Origin: Ramlibacter sp.
GTDB lineage: Bacteria > Pseudomonadota > Gammaproteobacteria > Burkholderiales > Burkholderiaceae_C
Reading direction: 5' to 3'
Length of the DNA stretch: 64,000 nucleotides
NCBI GenBank assembly: GCA_019635415.1
Contig: JAHBZN010000001.1
Span: forward strand, 496,001-560,000
Part shown: positions 9,083 through 18,116 of the stretch, piece after piece
Position numbering within the stretch: position 1 is the stretch's first letter
How the letters are laid out: each line of letters opens with the position of its first letter
Position numbers and translations under genes: made by a program
The notes under the pieces: generated by a model
Databases searched by the model: none
Told to the model about the DNA's origin: nothing
What the model saw: the letters and a program-made list of their open reading frames with translations, nothing else

Positions 9083-10791
9083 GGCGCGTCTCCCGTGCCC
9101 AGGCATTTCTCCACGGCGTGGACCAGCGAGGCATCGATGCCTTCGCCGGTGGCCGCGACGTAGCTGTCCGGCCGCACCAGGGCCCAGGCATGGCCGAACA
9201 CATGGCAGGCCCCTTGCAGGTGGCCTTGCGGGTCGATCACGTGTTCCAGTGCTTCCGCACGCCCGTGCGTGCCGATGACCTGCACGCAGCGCACGGGGTT
9301 TCCGGCGGCCAATGCGCGCAGGCGCTGCAGGCCCTGCGCGCCGATATCTCCGAACACCAGCACCAGCGGCCGTCCATGGGCCCAGCGCAGCAGGTCGTTG
9401 GTGGTCCCCGCGCTGCCGTCGGCCCAGCGCAGGCCCACGTTCTGCACCGAGAGGCCGCCGGTGCCTTCGCAGGCACTGGAGGCGCTGTAGGGGTTGGCAA
9501 TGGCCATGCGGCCGGTATTCACGAACTGGCGCGCAAACGGATACTGCCGGGCCAGGCCGATGGCGGCGGTGCGGAACAGGCGTTCCACGCCGTCCGCCGG
9601 CCGCAGGAAGCGGGCTGTGCGTCCGGTCACCATCACGTTCTGCCGGGCAGCTTCGTGGCGCTCTTCGTGGTAGCTGTCCAGCAGCGGGCCGGCCGCGTGC
9701 CCGCGCGACACCGCCGCCAGCTTCCAGGCGAGGTTGTCGGCGTCGGCGATCCCGGTGTTGCCGCCGCGTGCGCCAAACGGACTGACGACCTTGGCCGCAT
9801 CGCCCATGAAGAACACGCGCCCATGGCGCATGTGGTCAATGCATTCGCTGCGGTAGGCATAGGGGCCGACCCAGACGATTTCCACTTCGCAATCCGCGCC
9901 GAACTGGCGGGCGAGCCGCTCGCGCACCACGTCTTCGCGGCTCACGTAGTCCGGGTCGGCGTTGGGCGCCATCTGGTAGTCGATGCGCCACACGTTGTCG
10001 CCCATCAGGTGCTGCCAGACCGCCCGGTTCTCGTTGAAAGGCGCTTCAATCCAGGTATGGCGCTCGGTGGGGGGCTGCTTCGAGAAGCGCACGTCGGCGA
10101 TGCACCAGCGGTCGTCGCCCTTCCTGGCGGTGACGCTGGCGCCGCACCACTGACGCAGCGGGCTGCGCGCGCCGGTGGCGTCGATCACGTGATCGGCCCG
10201 CAACTGGTAGTCGCCCGCCGGCGTGGTCACCGACAGCGTCGCTCCCTCGTCATCCTGCCGCAGCCCCGTGACGCGACTGCACCAGCGCAGGTCCACATGG
10301 CCCAGGGCCTGGATCCGGTCGACCAGATAGGCCTCGATGTAGAACTGCTGGATGTTGATGAAGGGCGGTTGGGTCGACAGGTTGTAGGCGCTTTGCTGGC
10401 GCAGGTCGAACGAATACACCTCGTCGTCGCCGGCGAACGTCCGCCCGACGCTCCACTGGATACCCTTGTCCGCGATGCGGTCGTAGATGCCCAGGCGATG
10501 AAAGATCTCCAGCGACTTCTGCGTGTAGCAGATGCCGCGCGACGAGGCGCCCTTGACGCCCACGGTGTTGTCCTCGTCCAGCAGCACCGCGGGGACGCCG
10601 TAATGCGCGAGCGCGCAGGCCAGCGTGAGCCCGGTGATGCCGCCGCCCACGATGACGATGGGGTGGTGCCCCATGCCGCCCTGGCGGATTTCCGGGGGCT
10701 CGACGAAGGGGTACTCGGGCAGCACGTAGCCCGAACCCTGCGTGAATTCGTAGCCGCCGGTGGCGGCCGTCGCGGTGTAGTTCCCGGCCAT
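9079..10791 (-). CDS. FAD-dependent aromatic monooxygenase (PheA/TfdB/MhpA type)
   Basis: The 570-residue protein is a flavoprotein hydroxylase. Residues 45-52 carry the Rossmann motif VGGGITGL. The mid-protein GDDRWCIADV region contains the conserved DG/GD-type motif. The FAD-ribose motif GDAAKVVSPFGARGGNTGIA lies near residue 330. The C-terminal thioredoxin-like domain usual in phenol-hydroxylase-type enzymes is represented by the last 150 residues. It would insert one oxygen atom into a phenolic ring using NAD(P)H. It is followed by the overlapping DUF2783 gene and preceded, six bases away, by a VOC dioxygenase-like gene, giving a hydroxylation plus ring-cleavage theme. The substrate is unknown. 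Confidence 0.88.
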   Translation of the reverse strand: MAGNYTATAATGGYEFTQGSGYVLPEYPFVEPPEIRQGGMGHHPIVIVGGGITGLTLACALAHYGVPAVLLDEDNTVGVKGASSRGICYTQKSLEIFHRLGIYDRIADKGIQWSVGRTFAGDDEVYSFDLRQQSAYNLSTQPPFINIQQFYIEAYLVDRIQALGHVDLRWCSRVTGLRQDDEGATLSVTTPAGDYQLRADHVIDATGARSPLRQWCGASVTARKGDDRWCIADVRFSKQPPTERHTWIEAPFNENRAVWQHLMGDNVWRIDYQMAPNADPDYVSREDVVRERLARQFGADCEVEIVWVGPYAYRSECIDHMRHGRVFFMGDAAKVVSPFGARGGNTGIADADNLAWKLAAVSRGHAAGPLLDSYHEERHEAARQNVMVTGRTARFLRPADGVERLFRTAAIGLARQYPFARQFVNTGRMAIANPYSASSACEGTGGLSVQNVGLRWADGSAGTTNDLLRWAHGRPLVLVFGDIGAQGLQRLRALAAGNPVRCVQVIGTHGRAEALEHVIDPQGHLQGACHVFGHAWALVRPDSYVAATGEGIDASLVHAVEKCLGTGDAP

Positions 10792-10797
10792 GGCGGG

Positions 10798-11424
10798 TCA
10801 GCCGGGCTGCTTGGCGGTGAACTCCGGGCGGTCGTTCTGCTGGGGCTTGAGCGGCTGCGTGGCCTTGCCCTCGGCGCGGTCACGGCGCCATTGCTCCTTG
10901 CGCGCCGTCCACTCGTTCAGGCGCGCATGGGCCGTCTGGCTTTCCTTGAGCATCTGGAATTCGTCCGCCAACTGGGCCGTCAGCTCGAGACGCACGCCAT
11001 TGGGATCGAAGAAATAGATGCTCTTGAAGATGTGGTGGTCGGTCACGCCAATCACGTCGACCCCGTGGGCTTGCAGCCGCGCCTTCATGTCCTCCAGATG
11101 CTGCACCGAATCCACGCGGAACGAGATGTGGTTGACCCAGGCCGGCGTGTTGGGCGAGGGCAGGGCGGCCTCGTCATTGCCGAGGTCGAAGAACGCGATG
11201 AACGATCCGTCCTGGAGGCGGAAGAAAAAGTGGGTGTAGGGGCAGTACTCCCCGGTGCTGGGAACCACATCGCTCTGGATGATGTGGTACAGCGGCAGCC
11301 CCAGGATGTCTTCATAGAAATGCCGGGTTTCCTCGGCGTCCTTGGCGCGGTACGCGAAGTGGTGCAACTGGTGGATCGGGGCGGGAGCCGGCAGTGCGGC
11401 AAGGTCTTTGAGGACGGCGGCCAT
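10798..11424 (-). CDS. VOC-family protein, extradiol dioxygenase-like
   Basis: The 208-residue product starts MAAVLKDLAALPAPAP, with AGGAGAC just upstream; an upstream in-frame start would add 37 residues of non-coding character. It has the paired beta-alpha-beta-beta-beta modules of the vicinal oxygen chelate superfamily. Putative metal ligands are H in HHFAYR, H in VNHISF and E in VRLELT, the His-His-Glu set of Fe or Mn extradiol dioxygenases and related enzymes. The C-terminal 60 residues are charged and helical. As first gene of the operon it may cleave the ring hydroxylated by the next gene's product; glyoxalase-like or isomerase functions are also possible. Confidence 0.82.
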   Translation of the reverse strand: MAAVLKDLAALPAPAPIHQLHHFAYRAKDAEETRHFYEDILGLPLYHIIQSDVVPSTGEYCPYTHFFFRLQDGSFIAFFDLGNDEAALPSPNTPAWVNHISFRVDSVQHLEDMKARLQAHGVDVIGVTDHHIFKSIYFFDPNGVRLELTAQLADEFQMLKESQTAHARLNEWTARKEQWRRDRAEGKATQPLKPQQNDRPEFTAKQPG

Positions 11425-11448
11425 GGTGTCTCCTGGGGTCGGTGGCAA

Positions 11449-11483
11449 TTTACTATTGCGTAATGCATTTACTATAACGTAAT
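11449..11483. promoter_or_regulatory. Tandem operator-like sites upstream of the VOC/monooxygenase operon
   Basis: Two 16-bp direct repeats, TTTACTATTGCGTAAT and TTTACTATAACGTAAT, begin 19 bp apart. Each contains the inverted repeat TTAC-N6-GTAA. They lie 25-59 bp upstream of the VOC start codon, where a repressor or activator dimer would act. No regulator gene is adjacent. A TetR- or MarR-type protein is my guess. Confidence 0.6.
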
Positions 11484-11515
11484 TATTGCCAAGGGCCAAG
11501 CCGGGCTTGGCGTTT

Positions 11516-11538
11516 GTATTGAGAACCGTTATCAATAC
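11516..11538. promoter_or_regulatory. Fur-box-like palindrome
   Basis: Arms GTATTGAGAAC and GTTATCAATAC flank a central C, giving an 11-1-11 palindrome with a single mismatch. The core TGAGAAC-C-GTTATCA agrees with the Fur 7-1-7 consensus (TGATAAT-N-ATTATCA) at 12 of 14 arm positions. It lies 146 bp upstream of the rubrerythrin start and 92 bp upstream of the divergent VOC start. A separate 12-bp perfect palindrome CCTGCATGCAGG sits at 11634-11645. Iron control is inferred, not shown. Confidence 0.55.
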
Positions 11539-11683
11539 TATCGATCACATAGGCCTTTTCAATTTTGAGGATTGAGGCAGGCAATTAGACGAGGCCCCCT
11601 AACCCGGCTAATCTCCACAGGTCTTTGACCCAACCTGCATGCAGGCGGCCGAGTCATTTGTTCAACCCACGAAGGAGATTTCC

Positions 11684-12106
11684 ATGGCAGCACTCAAAGG
11701 CTCCAAGACGGAAGAGAACCTGAAAGCCGCATTTGCCGGCGAGTCCCAGGCCAACCGCCGTTACCTGTATTTCGCAAACAAGGCCGACATTGAAGGCCAG
11801 AACGACGTGGCCGCCCTGTTCCGCTCCACCGCGGAAGGCGAAACCGGCCATGCCCACGGCCACCTGGAGTGGCTCGAGCAATGCGGCGACCCGGCCACGG
11901 GCCTGCCGATCGGCTCCACCCGCGACAACCTCAAGGCCGCCGTGGCCGGCGAAACCCACGAGTACACCGACATGTACCCGGGCATGGCCAAGACCGCGCG
12001 CGATGAGGGCCACGACGAAGTGGCGGACTGGTTCGAGACCCTGGCCAAGGCCGAGCGCTCGCACGCCAACCGCTACCAGAAGGCTCTGAACGAACTGGCG
12101 GACTGA
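11684..12106 (+). CDS. Rubrerythrin-family diiron protein (no rubredoxin domain)
   Basis: The 140-residue protein consists only of the four-helix ferritin-like domain. Di-iron ligand motifs are visible in two similar halves: [13 protein letters not shown] and [10 protein letters not shown] in the first, [14 protein letters not shown] and [10 protein letters not shown] in the second. Rubrerythrins reduce hydrogen peroxide using electrons usually delivered through a C-terminal rubredoxin domain, which is absent here, so an external electron donor is needed. AAGGAGATTTCC precedes the ATG; an upstream in-frame ATG at 11639 would add 15 residues and is less likely. The gene is followed by a multi-Fe-S protein and DUF3501, which may supply reducing power. 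Confidence 0.9.
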   Translation: MAALKGSKTEENLKAAFAGESQANRRYLYFANKADIEGQNDVAALFRSTAEGETGHAHGHLEWLEQCGDPATGLPIGSTRDNLKAAVAGETHEYTDMYPGMAKTARDEGHDEVADWFETLAKAERSHANRYQKALNELAD

Positions 12107-12219
12107 TCCCCGGGCGTTGCGTGTTGGGCGCTGCTGGCAGCGCCCAATGCCGAGCGCCTGCCCGCCCGTCGGCCACCCACGAACCACCACGAGACAACCA
12201 CAAGACCAGAAAGGCCAGC

Positions 12220-13605
12220 ATGTCCCGCGAAGGCAACCTTGAAGCCCCCACCCGACACCCCATCGCCTGGCAGGACGCCGAGTTCTGGAACGAGGACGCG
12301 GCATTCAAGGAGATGGAGCGCATCTTCGACATCTGCCACGGCTGCCGGCGCTGCGTGAGCCTGTGCGGCTCGTTCCCCACGCTGTTCGACCTGGTCGATG
12401 AAAGCGAGTCGATGGAAGTCGATGGCGTGAAGAAGGCCGACTACTGGAAGGTGGTCGACCAGTGCTACCTGTGCGACCTGTGCTACATGACCAAGTGCCC
12501 CTACGTGCCGCCGCACGAGTGGAACCTGGATTTCCCGCACACCATGCTGCGCGCCAAGGCCATCAAGTTCAAGAAGGGCGACGTGGGCCTGGGTGAGAAA
12601 TTCCTGGCCTCCACCGATGTGCATGGCCAGTTCGCGGGCATTCCGGTCGTGGTGCAGGTGGCCAACGCGGTCAACAGGACACAGGTTGCGCGCGGAGCCA
12701 TGGAAAACCTGCTGGGCGTGGACAAGGACGCCTGGCTGCCTGAACTGGCCACGCGCAAGTTCCGCTCCGCGGCAGCGGGCTCGCCGGCGCATCCGGTCCG
12801 CGATGGCGCCCGCACCCCGGGCAAGGTCGCCATCTATGCCACCTGCTACGTCAACTACAACGAGCCCGGCATCGGCCATGACCTGTTGAAGGTGCTGGAC
12901 CACAACGAAGTGCCCTATGTGCTCGTCAGCAAGGAAAAGTGCTGCGGCATGCCCAAGCTCGAGCTGGGCGATCTCGACTCCGTGAACCAGGCCAAGGAGG
13001 CCAACATCCCCGTGCTGGCCCGCTACGCCCGGGAGGGGTACGCCATCCTCAGTGCAGTGCCCAGCTGCACGCTGATGTTCAAGCAGGAACTGCCGCTGAT
13101 GTACCCGCAGGACGCGGACGTGCAGCTCGTCAAGGAGGCGATGTGGGACCCGTTCGAGTACCTCATGCAGCGCAAGCGCGATGGGCTGCTCAAGACCGAA
13201 TTCACCCAGCCGCTGGGCAAGGTCAGCTACCAGATCCCCTGCCATGGGCGCGTGCAGAACATCGGCAAGAAGACCGAGGAAATGCTCAAGATGATTCCCG
13301 GCACCTGGGTGCAGACCAACGAGCGCTGTTCGGGCCACGCCGGCACCTTCGGCGTGAAGAAGGGCTACCACCAGCAAGCCATGAAGATCGGCAAGCCCCT
13401 GTTCAAGAAGATGGCCGACCACCCCGGCTCCGGCCAGTCCGAGGACGGTAGCGTGCCGGCCGCGCCGGGCCTGCCCGACGTCATCAGCTCCGACTGCCCG
13501 CTGGGCGGCCACCACATTGCCCAGGGCTTTGAAGTGAACGGCCTGGGGGCCCCGCCGCAGCAGCATCCCCTCACGCTCGTGCGCCGGGCCTACGGACTCA
13601 AATGA
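12220..13605 (+). CDS. Fe-S protein with dicluster and CCG domains (GlpC/GlcF/HdrB-like)
   Basis: The 461-residue protein has two complete [4Fe-4S] motifs near the N-terminus, CHGCRRCVSLC (about residue 44) and CYLCDLCYMTKCP (about residue 86). Two cysteine-rich CCG-type domains follow: KEKCCGMPKLE in the first, and a second in which the usual CCG is replaced by CSGHAGTFG. Such proteins pass electrons between flavoproteins, quinones or thiols, as in heterodisulfide reductase and anaerobic glycerol-3-phosphate dehydrogenase. No membrane segment is seen. The start MSREGNLEAPTRHP was chosen because upstream codons in frame look non-coding. It lies 113 bp after rubrerythrin and overlaps DUF3501 by four bases. 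Confidence 0.88.
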   Translation: MSREGNLEAPTRHPIAWQDAEFWNEDAAFKEMERIFDICHGCRRCVSLCGSFPTLFDLVDESESMEVDGVKKADYWKVVDQCYLCDLCYMTKCPYVPPHEWNLDFPHTMLRAKAIKFKKGDVGLGEKFLASTDVHGQFAGIPVVVQVANAVNRTQVARGAMENLLGVDKDAWLPELATRKFRSAAAGSPAHPVRDGARTPGKVAIYATCYVNYNEPGIGHDLLKVLDHNEVPYVLVSKEKCCGMPKLELGDLDSVNQAKEANIPVLARYAREGYAILSAVPSCTLMFKQELPLMYPQDADVQLVKEAMWDPFEYLMQRKRDGLLKTEFTQPLGKVSYQIPCHGRVQNIGKKTEEMLKMIPGTWVQTNERCSGHAGTFGVKKGYHQQAMKIGKPLFKKMADHPGSGQSEDGSVPAAPGLPDVISSDCPLGGHHIAQGFEVNGLGAPPQQHPLTLVRRAYGLK

Positions 13606-14198
13606 CCATGCAACTCACCGGAAAAATCACCCGCGACAGCCTCATGACCCTGGAGGCCTACGCCAGGTACCGCAAGGAACACAAGGCCGCCATCATTGCC
13701 CACCGCAAGCTGCGTTCGGTGGCGCTGGGCGAGCACGTGACGCTGCAGTTCGAGAGCGAGACCAGCATCCGCTACCAGATTCAGGAGATGCTGCGCATCG
13801 AGAAAATCTTCGAGGAAGAAGGCATCGAACAGGAAATCGAAGCCTATGCGCCGCTGCTGCCCGATGGCGGCAACTGGAAGGCCACGATGATGATCGAGTA
13901 CCCCGACGAGAACGAGCGCCGGCGTGAGCTGGCCAGGCTGATCGGTATCGAGGACCGGATGTTCATCGAGGTCGAGGGCCATGAGCGTGTCTACGCCATT
14001 GCCGACGAGGACCTGGACCGCGAGAACGACGAAAAGACCTCCGCCGTGCACTTTGTGCGGTTCGAGCTGGACTCGGCAATGCGCGCTGCCGTCAAGGCAG
14101 GCGCTGGCGTCAAGCTCGGCTGCGACCATCGCAACTACCCCGCGCACACGGCGATCGCGGCCGAGACGCTGGCTTCTCTGGCGGGCGATCTGCGCTGA
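13602..14198 (+). CDS. DUF3501-family protein
   Basis: The 198-residue protein begins MTMQLTGKITRDSLMTLEAYARYRKEHK and contains a long acidic helical region with QIQEMLRIEKIFEEEGIEQE. These match the DUF3501 family as I know it. That family is found beside rubrerythrin and Fe-S reductase-like genes and has no established function. No cofactor-binding cysteine motif, signal peptide or membrane segment is visible; only one cysteine occurs, in LGCDHRNY near the C-terminus. The start overlaps the upstream stop (ATGA), so it is cotranslated with the Fe-S protein. An alternative ATG at 13608 would remove two residues. Confidence 0.82.
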   Translation: MTMQLTGKITRDSLMTLEAYARYRKEHKAAIIAHRKLRSVALGEHVTLQFESETSIRYQIQEMLRIEKIFEEEGIEQEIEAYAPLLPDGGNWKATMMIEYPDENERRRELARLIGIEDRMFIEVEGHERVYAIADEDLDRENDEKTSAVHFVRFELDSAMRAAVKAGAGVKLGCDHRNYPAHTAIAAETLASLAGDLR

Positions 14199-14266
14199 GC
14201 TTGCTATTTAAAAGATAGCAATAAATGGCCATCCAGCAAGGGCTGACGGTCCTTTTGGCTTGAAAA
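14199..14266 (+). repeat. Interspersed repeat, copy 2
   Basis: The head TTGCTATTTAAAAGATAGCAA forms a hairpin, and the tail has CAGCAAGGGCTGACGGTCC then TTTTGGCTTGAAAA. It directly follows the DUF3501 stop codon. Confidence 0.85.
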
Positions 14267-14300
14267 GAGGGGCGGCCGCTGCCGTGACGCCTTCGCGGCT

Positions 14301-14334
14301 GTGCGGTCCGCACCACACCGCGTGCGGGCTTTTT
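14301..14334 (+). terminator. Terminator-like hairpin after the DUF3501 operon
   Basis: CCGCAC (14308-14313) pairs with GTGCGG (14322-14327), followed by GCTTTTT. GTGCGG at 14301-14306 can alternatively pair with the same left arm. The 411-bp gap 14199-14609 holds repeat copy 2, this hairpin and about 275 bp in which I see no gene, only leader DNA for the next gene. Confidence 0.6.
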
Positions 14335-14609
14335 GTATCGCCCTGTAATTGACCCGGACCTTGGCTGGCGCCTGGCGCAGGCCATGCGAAGGCGAGCCGC
14401 ACCCTTGTGTTCACGGGGAATTCTCAGCTTCAGCCCCGTGCCGCCAGCCGCGCGCGCGGAAGGCCAGGCGTCGCCTTGGAGACGGCCTTAATCCTTTTGG
14501 GCGATCGATTGTGCTGCGCGTTTTTCCTATGCTTTCCGACGGGGCGCAAGACATGCGCCCTGCAGTGCAGGCACTGCCAACAAAGTCAACTTGAGGGAGT
14601 GAGGACAAA

Positions 14610-15416
14610 GTGAAAGCATGGATTGCAGGGTGGGTGCTCGCGGCCGCGTCGGGGCTGTGCAGCGCGCAGGGGCTGATTTTTGCCATCAGCGAAGGCTCTT
14701 CCGGCGGCACGGACCATGCGCGCGTGATCGCCAAGTACAGCGGCCTCGCTGACGTGCTGGCCAAGACCATGAGGCAGAGCGTGCAGGTGGTGTTCATCCG
14801 CGAATTCAGCGCGCTGGAAAGCGGACTCAAGGAGGGGCGTTTCGACTTCGCCATGGCCCGGCCCAGTGACTACCCGGCGCGGGGCCTGCGTGACTACGGC
14901 TACAAGTACGTGGCCACGGCGCAGCCCGATGGGCAGTGCCTGATCGTGGTGCCCAAGGCCTCGCCGCTCAAGACGGTGGCCGACATCAAGGGGCGCAAGG
15001 TGGTCACCCCCAACCCGGCGGCCTACATGACCAAGTTCTGCGAGGCCGAGCTGCGCCGCAACGGGGTGGATCTGTCCAGGGAGCAGGTGCAGCACGTGCG
15101 TGAGCAGGGCGCCGTGATCTTCTATGTCAAGAGCGGGTTCGGCGAGGTGGGCGCGGTGGCGTCGTACTCCGGCGTGGCCAAGACGCTGGATGCCGACGGC
15201 ATGCGCGTGCTGCACGCCAGCGTCAAGCAGCCCTACTTCCCGCTGATCGCGGGCAAGAAGGTCAGTGCGCAGCAGGTAGCGCTGATCCAGAAGGACCTTC
15301 TGGCCCTGCCCGAGGCCGAAGCGGGGCAGGGGGTGCTCAAGCAGATCGGCATCAAGGGCTTCGACACCACGACCGAAGGCCGGCTGCGCGAACTGCTGGC
15401 CTGGCTGGGCCTGTAG
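14610..15416 (+). CDS. PhnD-type periplasmic substrate-binding protein
   Basis: The 268-residue protein starts with GTG preceded by TGAGG and has a signal peptide (MKAWIAGWVLAAASGLCSAQ). The mature part matches the phosphate/phosphite/phosphonate-binding family (PhnD-like). It contains LESGLKEGRFDFAMARPSDY, a ligand-binding segment that in this family typically lines the pocket, then VPKASPLKTVADIKGRKVV and a YVKSGFGEVGAVASYSG segment. No ABC permease or ATPase gene of the phosphonate type lies next to it, so it is an orphan binding protein or sensory component. Its true ligand cannot be stated. Confidence 0.8.
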   Translation: MKAWIAGWVLAAASGLCSAQGLIFAISEGSSGGTDHARVIAKYSGLADVLAKTMRQSVQVVFIREFSALESGLKEGRFDFAMARPSDYPARGLRDYGYKYVATAQPDGQCLIVVPKASPLKTVADIKGRKVVTPNPAAYMTKFCEAELRRNGVDLSREQVQHVREQGAVIFYVKSGFGEVGAVASYSGVAKTLDADGMRVLHASVKQPYFPLIAGKKVSAQQVALIQKDLLALPEAEAGQGVLKQIGIKGFDTTTEGRLRELLAWLGL

Positions 15417-15427
15417 GGCCCGCTGGC

Positions 15428-15484
15428 TGCTCCTGATTCAATAGCAAACAGTGGCCGCCCGGCAAGGGCTGGCGGCCATTTTGA
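15428..15484 (+). repeat. Interspersed repeat, copy 3 (terminator-like)
   Basis: The head is GCTCCTGATTCAATAGC. The tail arms TGGCCGCC and GGCGGCCA form a perfect 8-bp stem followed by TTTTGAT. It fills the gap between two convergent genes and should work as a terminator for the upstream PhnD-like gene. Confidence 0.85.
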
Positions 15485-15487
15485 TAC

Positions 15488-16221
15488 TCAGGCTGGGCTG
15501 AACAGGTCGACGCGGTCGGTGATGATGCCGTCGGTGCCCAGATCGATCAGGCGCTGCGCGGCCCACTCGTCATTGACCGTGTAGCTCAAGGTTCTGAAGC
15601 CTGCGCTTTGGGCCTGTGTGACGGTGGACGGCTCCCACAGCTCATGGTTGCAGACGATGGCCGTGCAGCCCAGCGTCAGCGCGGTTTCGAGCCAGCCCTT
15701 CCACAGCGTGTCCAGCAGCAGGCCGCGCGGCAGATGCTCAGCCGTGGCCTGCGCTCCGGCCAGCGATTCGGGGCGGAACGAGGTCAACAGCGGCGGGACT
15801 TCGGACCCGGCCCACAGGCGGGCGGCCTCGCGGGCCACCACTTCCCCGGTCAGCTGTTCGAGCCCGGGCGTGGGTTTGATCTCGATGTTCAGATGGCAGC
15901 CGTTGGCCAGGCAAAAGCGTGCGGCGTTCTCCAGCGTGCACAGCGGCTCGCCGGCGTAGGCGCGCGAGTGCCAGCCGCCGGCGTCGAGCTGCGCCAGCGT
16001 GCCCCAGGGCAGTTCGCCCCCGGTGCCCCGGCCACTGGTGGTGCGCTCCAGCGTGGCGTCGTGCATGAGGAACACCACGCCGTCGGCGGACAGTTTGGCG
16101 TCGCATTCGAACATCCGGTAGCCGTGCCGGGCGCCGAGCCGGAAGGCGGCCAGTGTGTTTTCAGGAGCCAGTTTGCCCGCGCCGCGGTGGGCCACCCAGC
16201 GTGGGTACGGCCACGCTGCGC

Positions 16222-16225
<4 letters not shown>
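15488..16225 (-). CDS. ugpQ: Glycerophosphodiester phosphodiesterase
   Basis: This enzyme hydrolyses glycerophosphodiesters to glycerol-3-phosphate plus alcohol. The 245-residue length is that of cytoplasmic UgpQ. The catalytic residues are visible: HR in [14 protein letters not shown], the metal-binding E and D in [11 protein letters not shown], and the general-acid histidine in [17 protein letters not shown] supplies another metal ligand. There is no signal peptide, consistent with action on substrate imported by the Ugp transporter. Its start overlaps the ugpC stop by four bases, making it the last gene of the ugpBAECQ operon. Confidence 0.93.
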
Positions 16226-17229
<1,004 letters not shown>

Positions 17230-17240
17230 GATGTTCTGAA

Positions 17241-18098
17241 TTACTTTTCGGTGTCGACCAGGCCCTTGACGAACCATTTCTGCATGAGCATGACCACCAG
17301 GGCCGGTGGAATCATGGCCAGAATGGCCGTGGCCATGATCACGTTCCACTCGTTGCCCGCGTCACCGCCGGTGAACATCTGCGTGATGCCCAGCACGATG
17401 GGGTACATGCCTTGCTCGGTGGTGACCAGCAGCGGCCAGAGGTACTGGTTCCAGCCATAGATGAACTGGATCACGAACAGCGCGGCGATGCTGGTGGTCG
17501 ACAGGGGCAGCAGCACGTCCTTGAAGAAGCGCATGGGGCCGGCGCCGTCGATGCGCGCGGCCTCGACCAGTTCGTCGGGCACGGTCAGGAAGAATTGCCT
17601 GAACAGGAAGGTGGCGGTGGCCGAGGCGATCAGCGGCACCGTCAGTCCCGCATAGGTGTTGAGCATGTGCAGCTTGGCCACCACGTCGTAGGTCGGCCCG
17701 ATGCGCACTTCCACGGGCAGCATCAGCGTCACGAACACCATCCAGAAGAACAGCGAGCGCAGCGGGAACCGGAAATAAACGAAAGCGAAGGCGGACAGCA
17801 GCGAGATGGCGATCTTGCCGATGGCGATCACCATGGCGCTGACGAAACTGATCCACAGCATGCGCCCCACTGGCGCCACCTTGTTGCCGTAGCTGGTTTC
17901 GCCGCCGAACAGGGCGACGCGGTAGGTCTCGAGCATGTGGCCGCCGGGCGCCATCGACATGGGCACCTGCTGCACGATCTGCTCGGAGGTCTGGGTGGAT
18001 GCGATGAAGGTCAGGTAGACCGGGAAAGCCACCACCAGGACGCCGATCAGCAGCACCAGGTGGGGCAGGAAGGAGAAGACGGAGCGGCGTTCAACCAT
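17241..18098 (-). CDS. ugpE: sn-glycerol-3-phosphate ABC transporter, permease
   Basis: The 285-residue inner-membrane protein has six predicted membrane segments, beginning with [21 protein letters not shown]. The permease-ATPase coupling motif is [14 protein letters not shown] (about residues 185-198). It pairs with UgpA as the second half of the translocation pore. It lies 18 bp after ugpA and 11 bp before ugpC. Order and length match UgpE. Confidence 0.94.
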   Translation of the reverse strand: MVERRSVFSFLPHLVLLIGVLVVAFPVYLTFIASTQTSEQIVQQVPMSMAPGGHMLETYRVALFGGETSYGNKVAPVGRMLWISFVSAMVIAIGKIAISLLSAFAFVYFRFPLRSLFFWMVFVTLMLPVEVRIGPTYDVVAKLHMLNTYAGLTVPLIASATATFLFRQFFLTVPDELVEAARIDGAGPMRFFKDVLLPLSTTSIAALFVIQFIYGWNQYLWPLLVTTEQGMYPIVLGITQMFTGGDAGNEWNVIMATAILAMIPPALVVMLMQKWFVKGLVDTEK

Positions 18099-18116
18099 GG
18101 CGTGTTCCGGTTCGCA

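Noticed and set aside
9118..11463. A 781-codon plus-strand frame opposite the FAD monooxygenase and VOC genes
   Set aside because: No recognisable domain; typical high-GC antisense shadow of well-supported genes.
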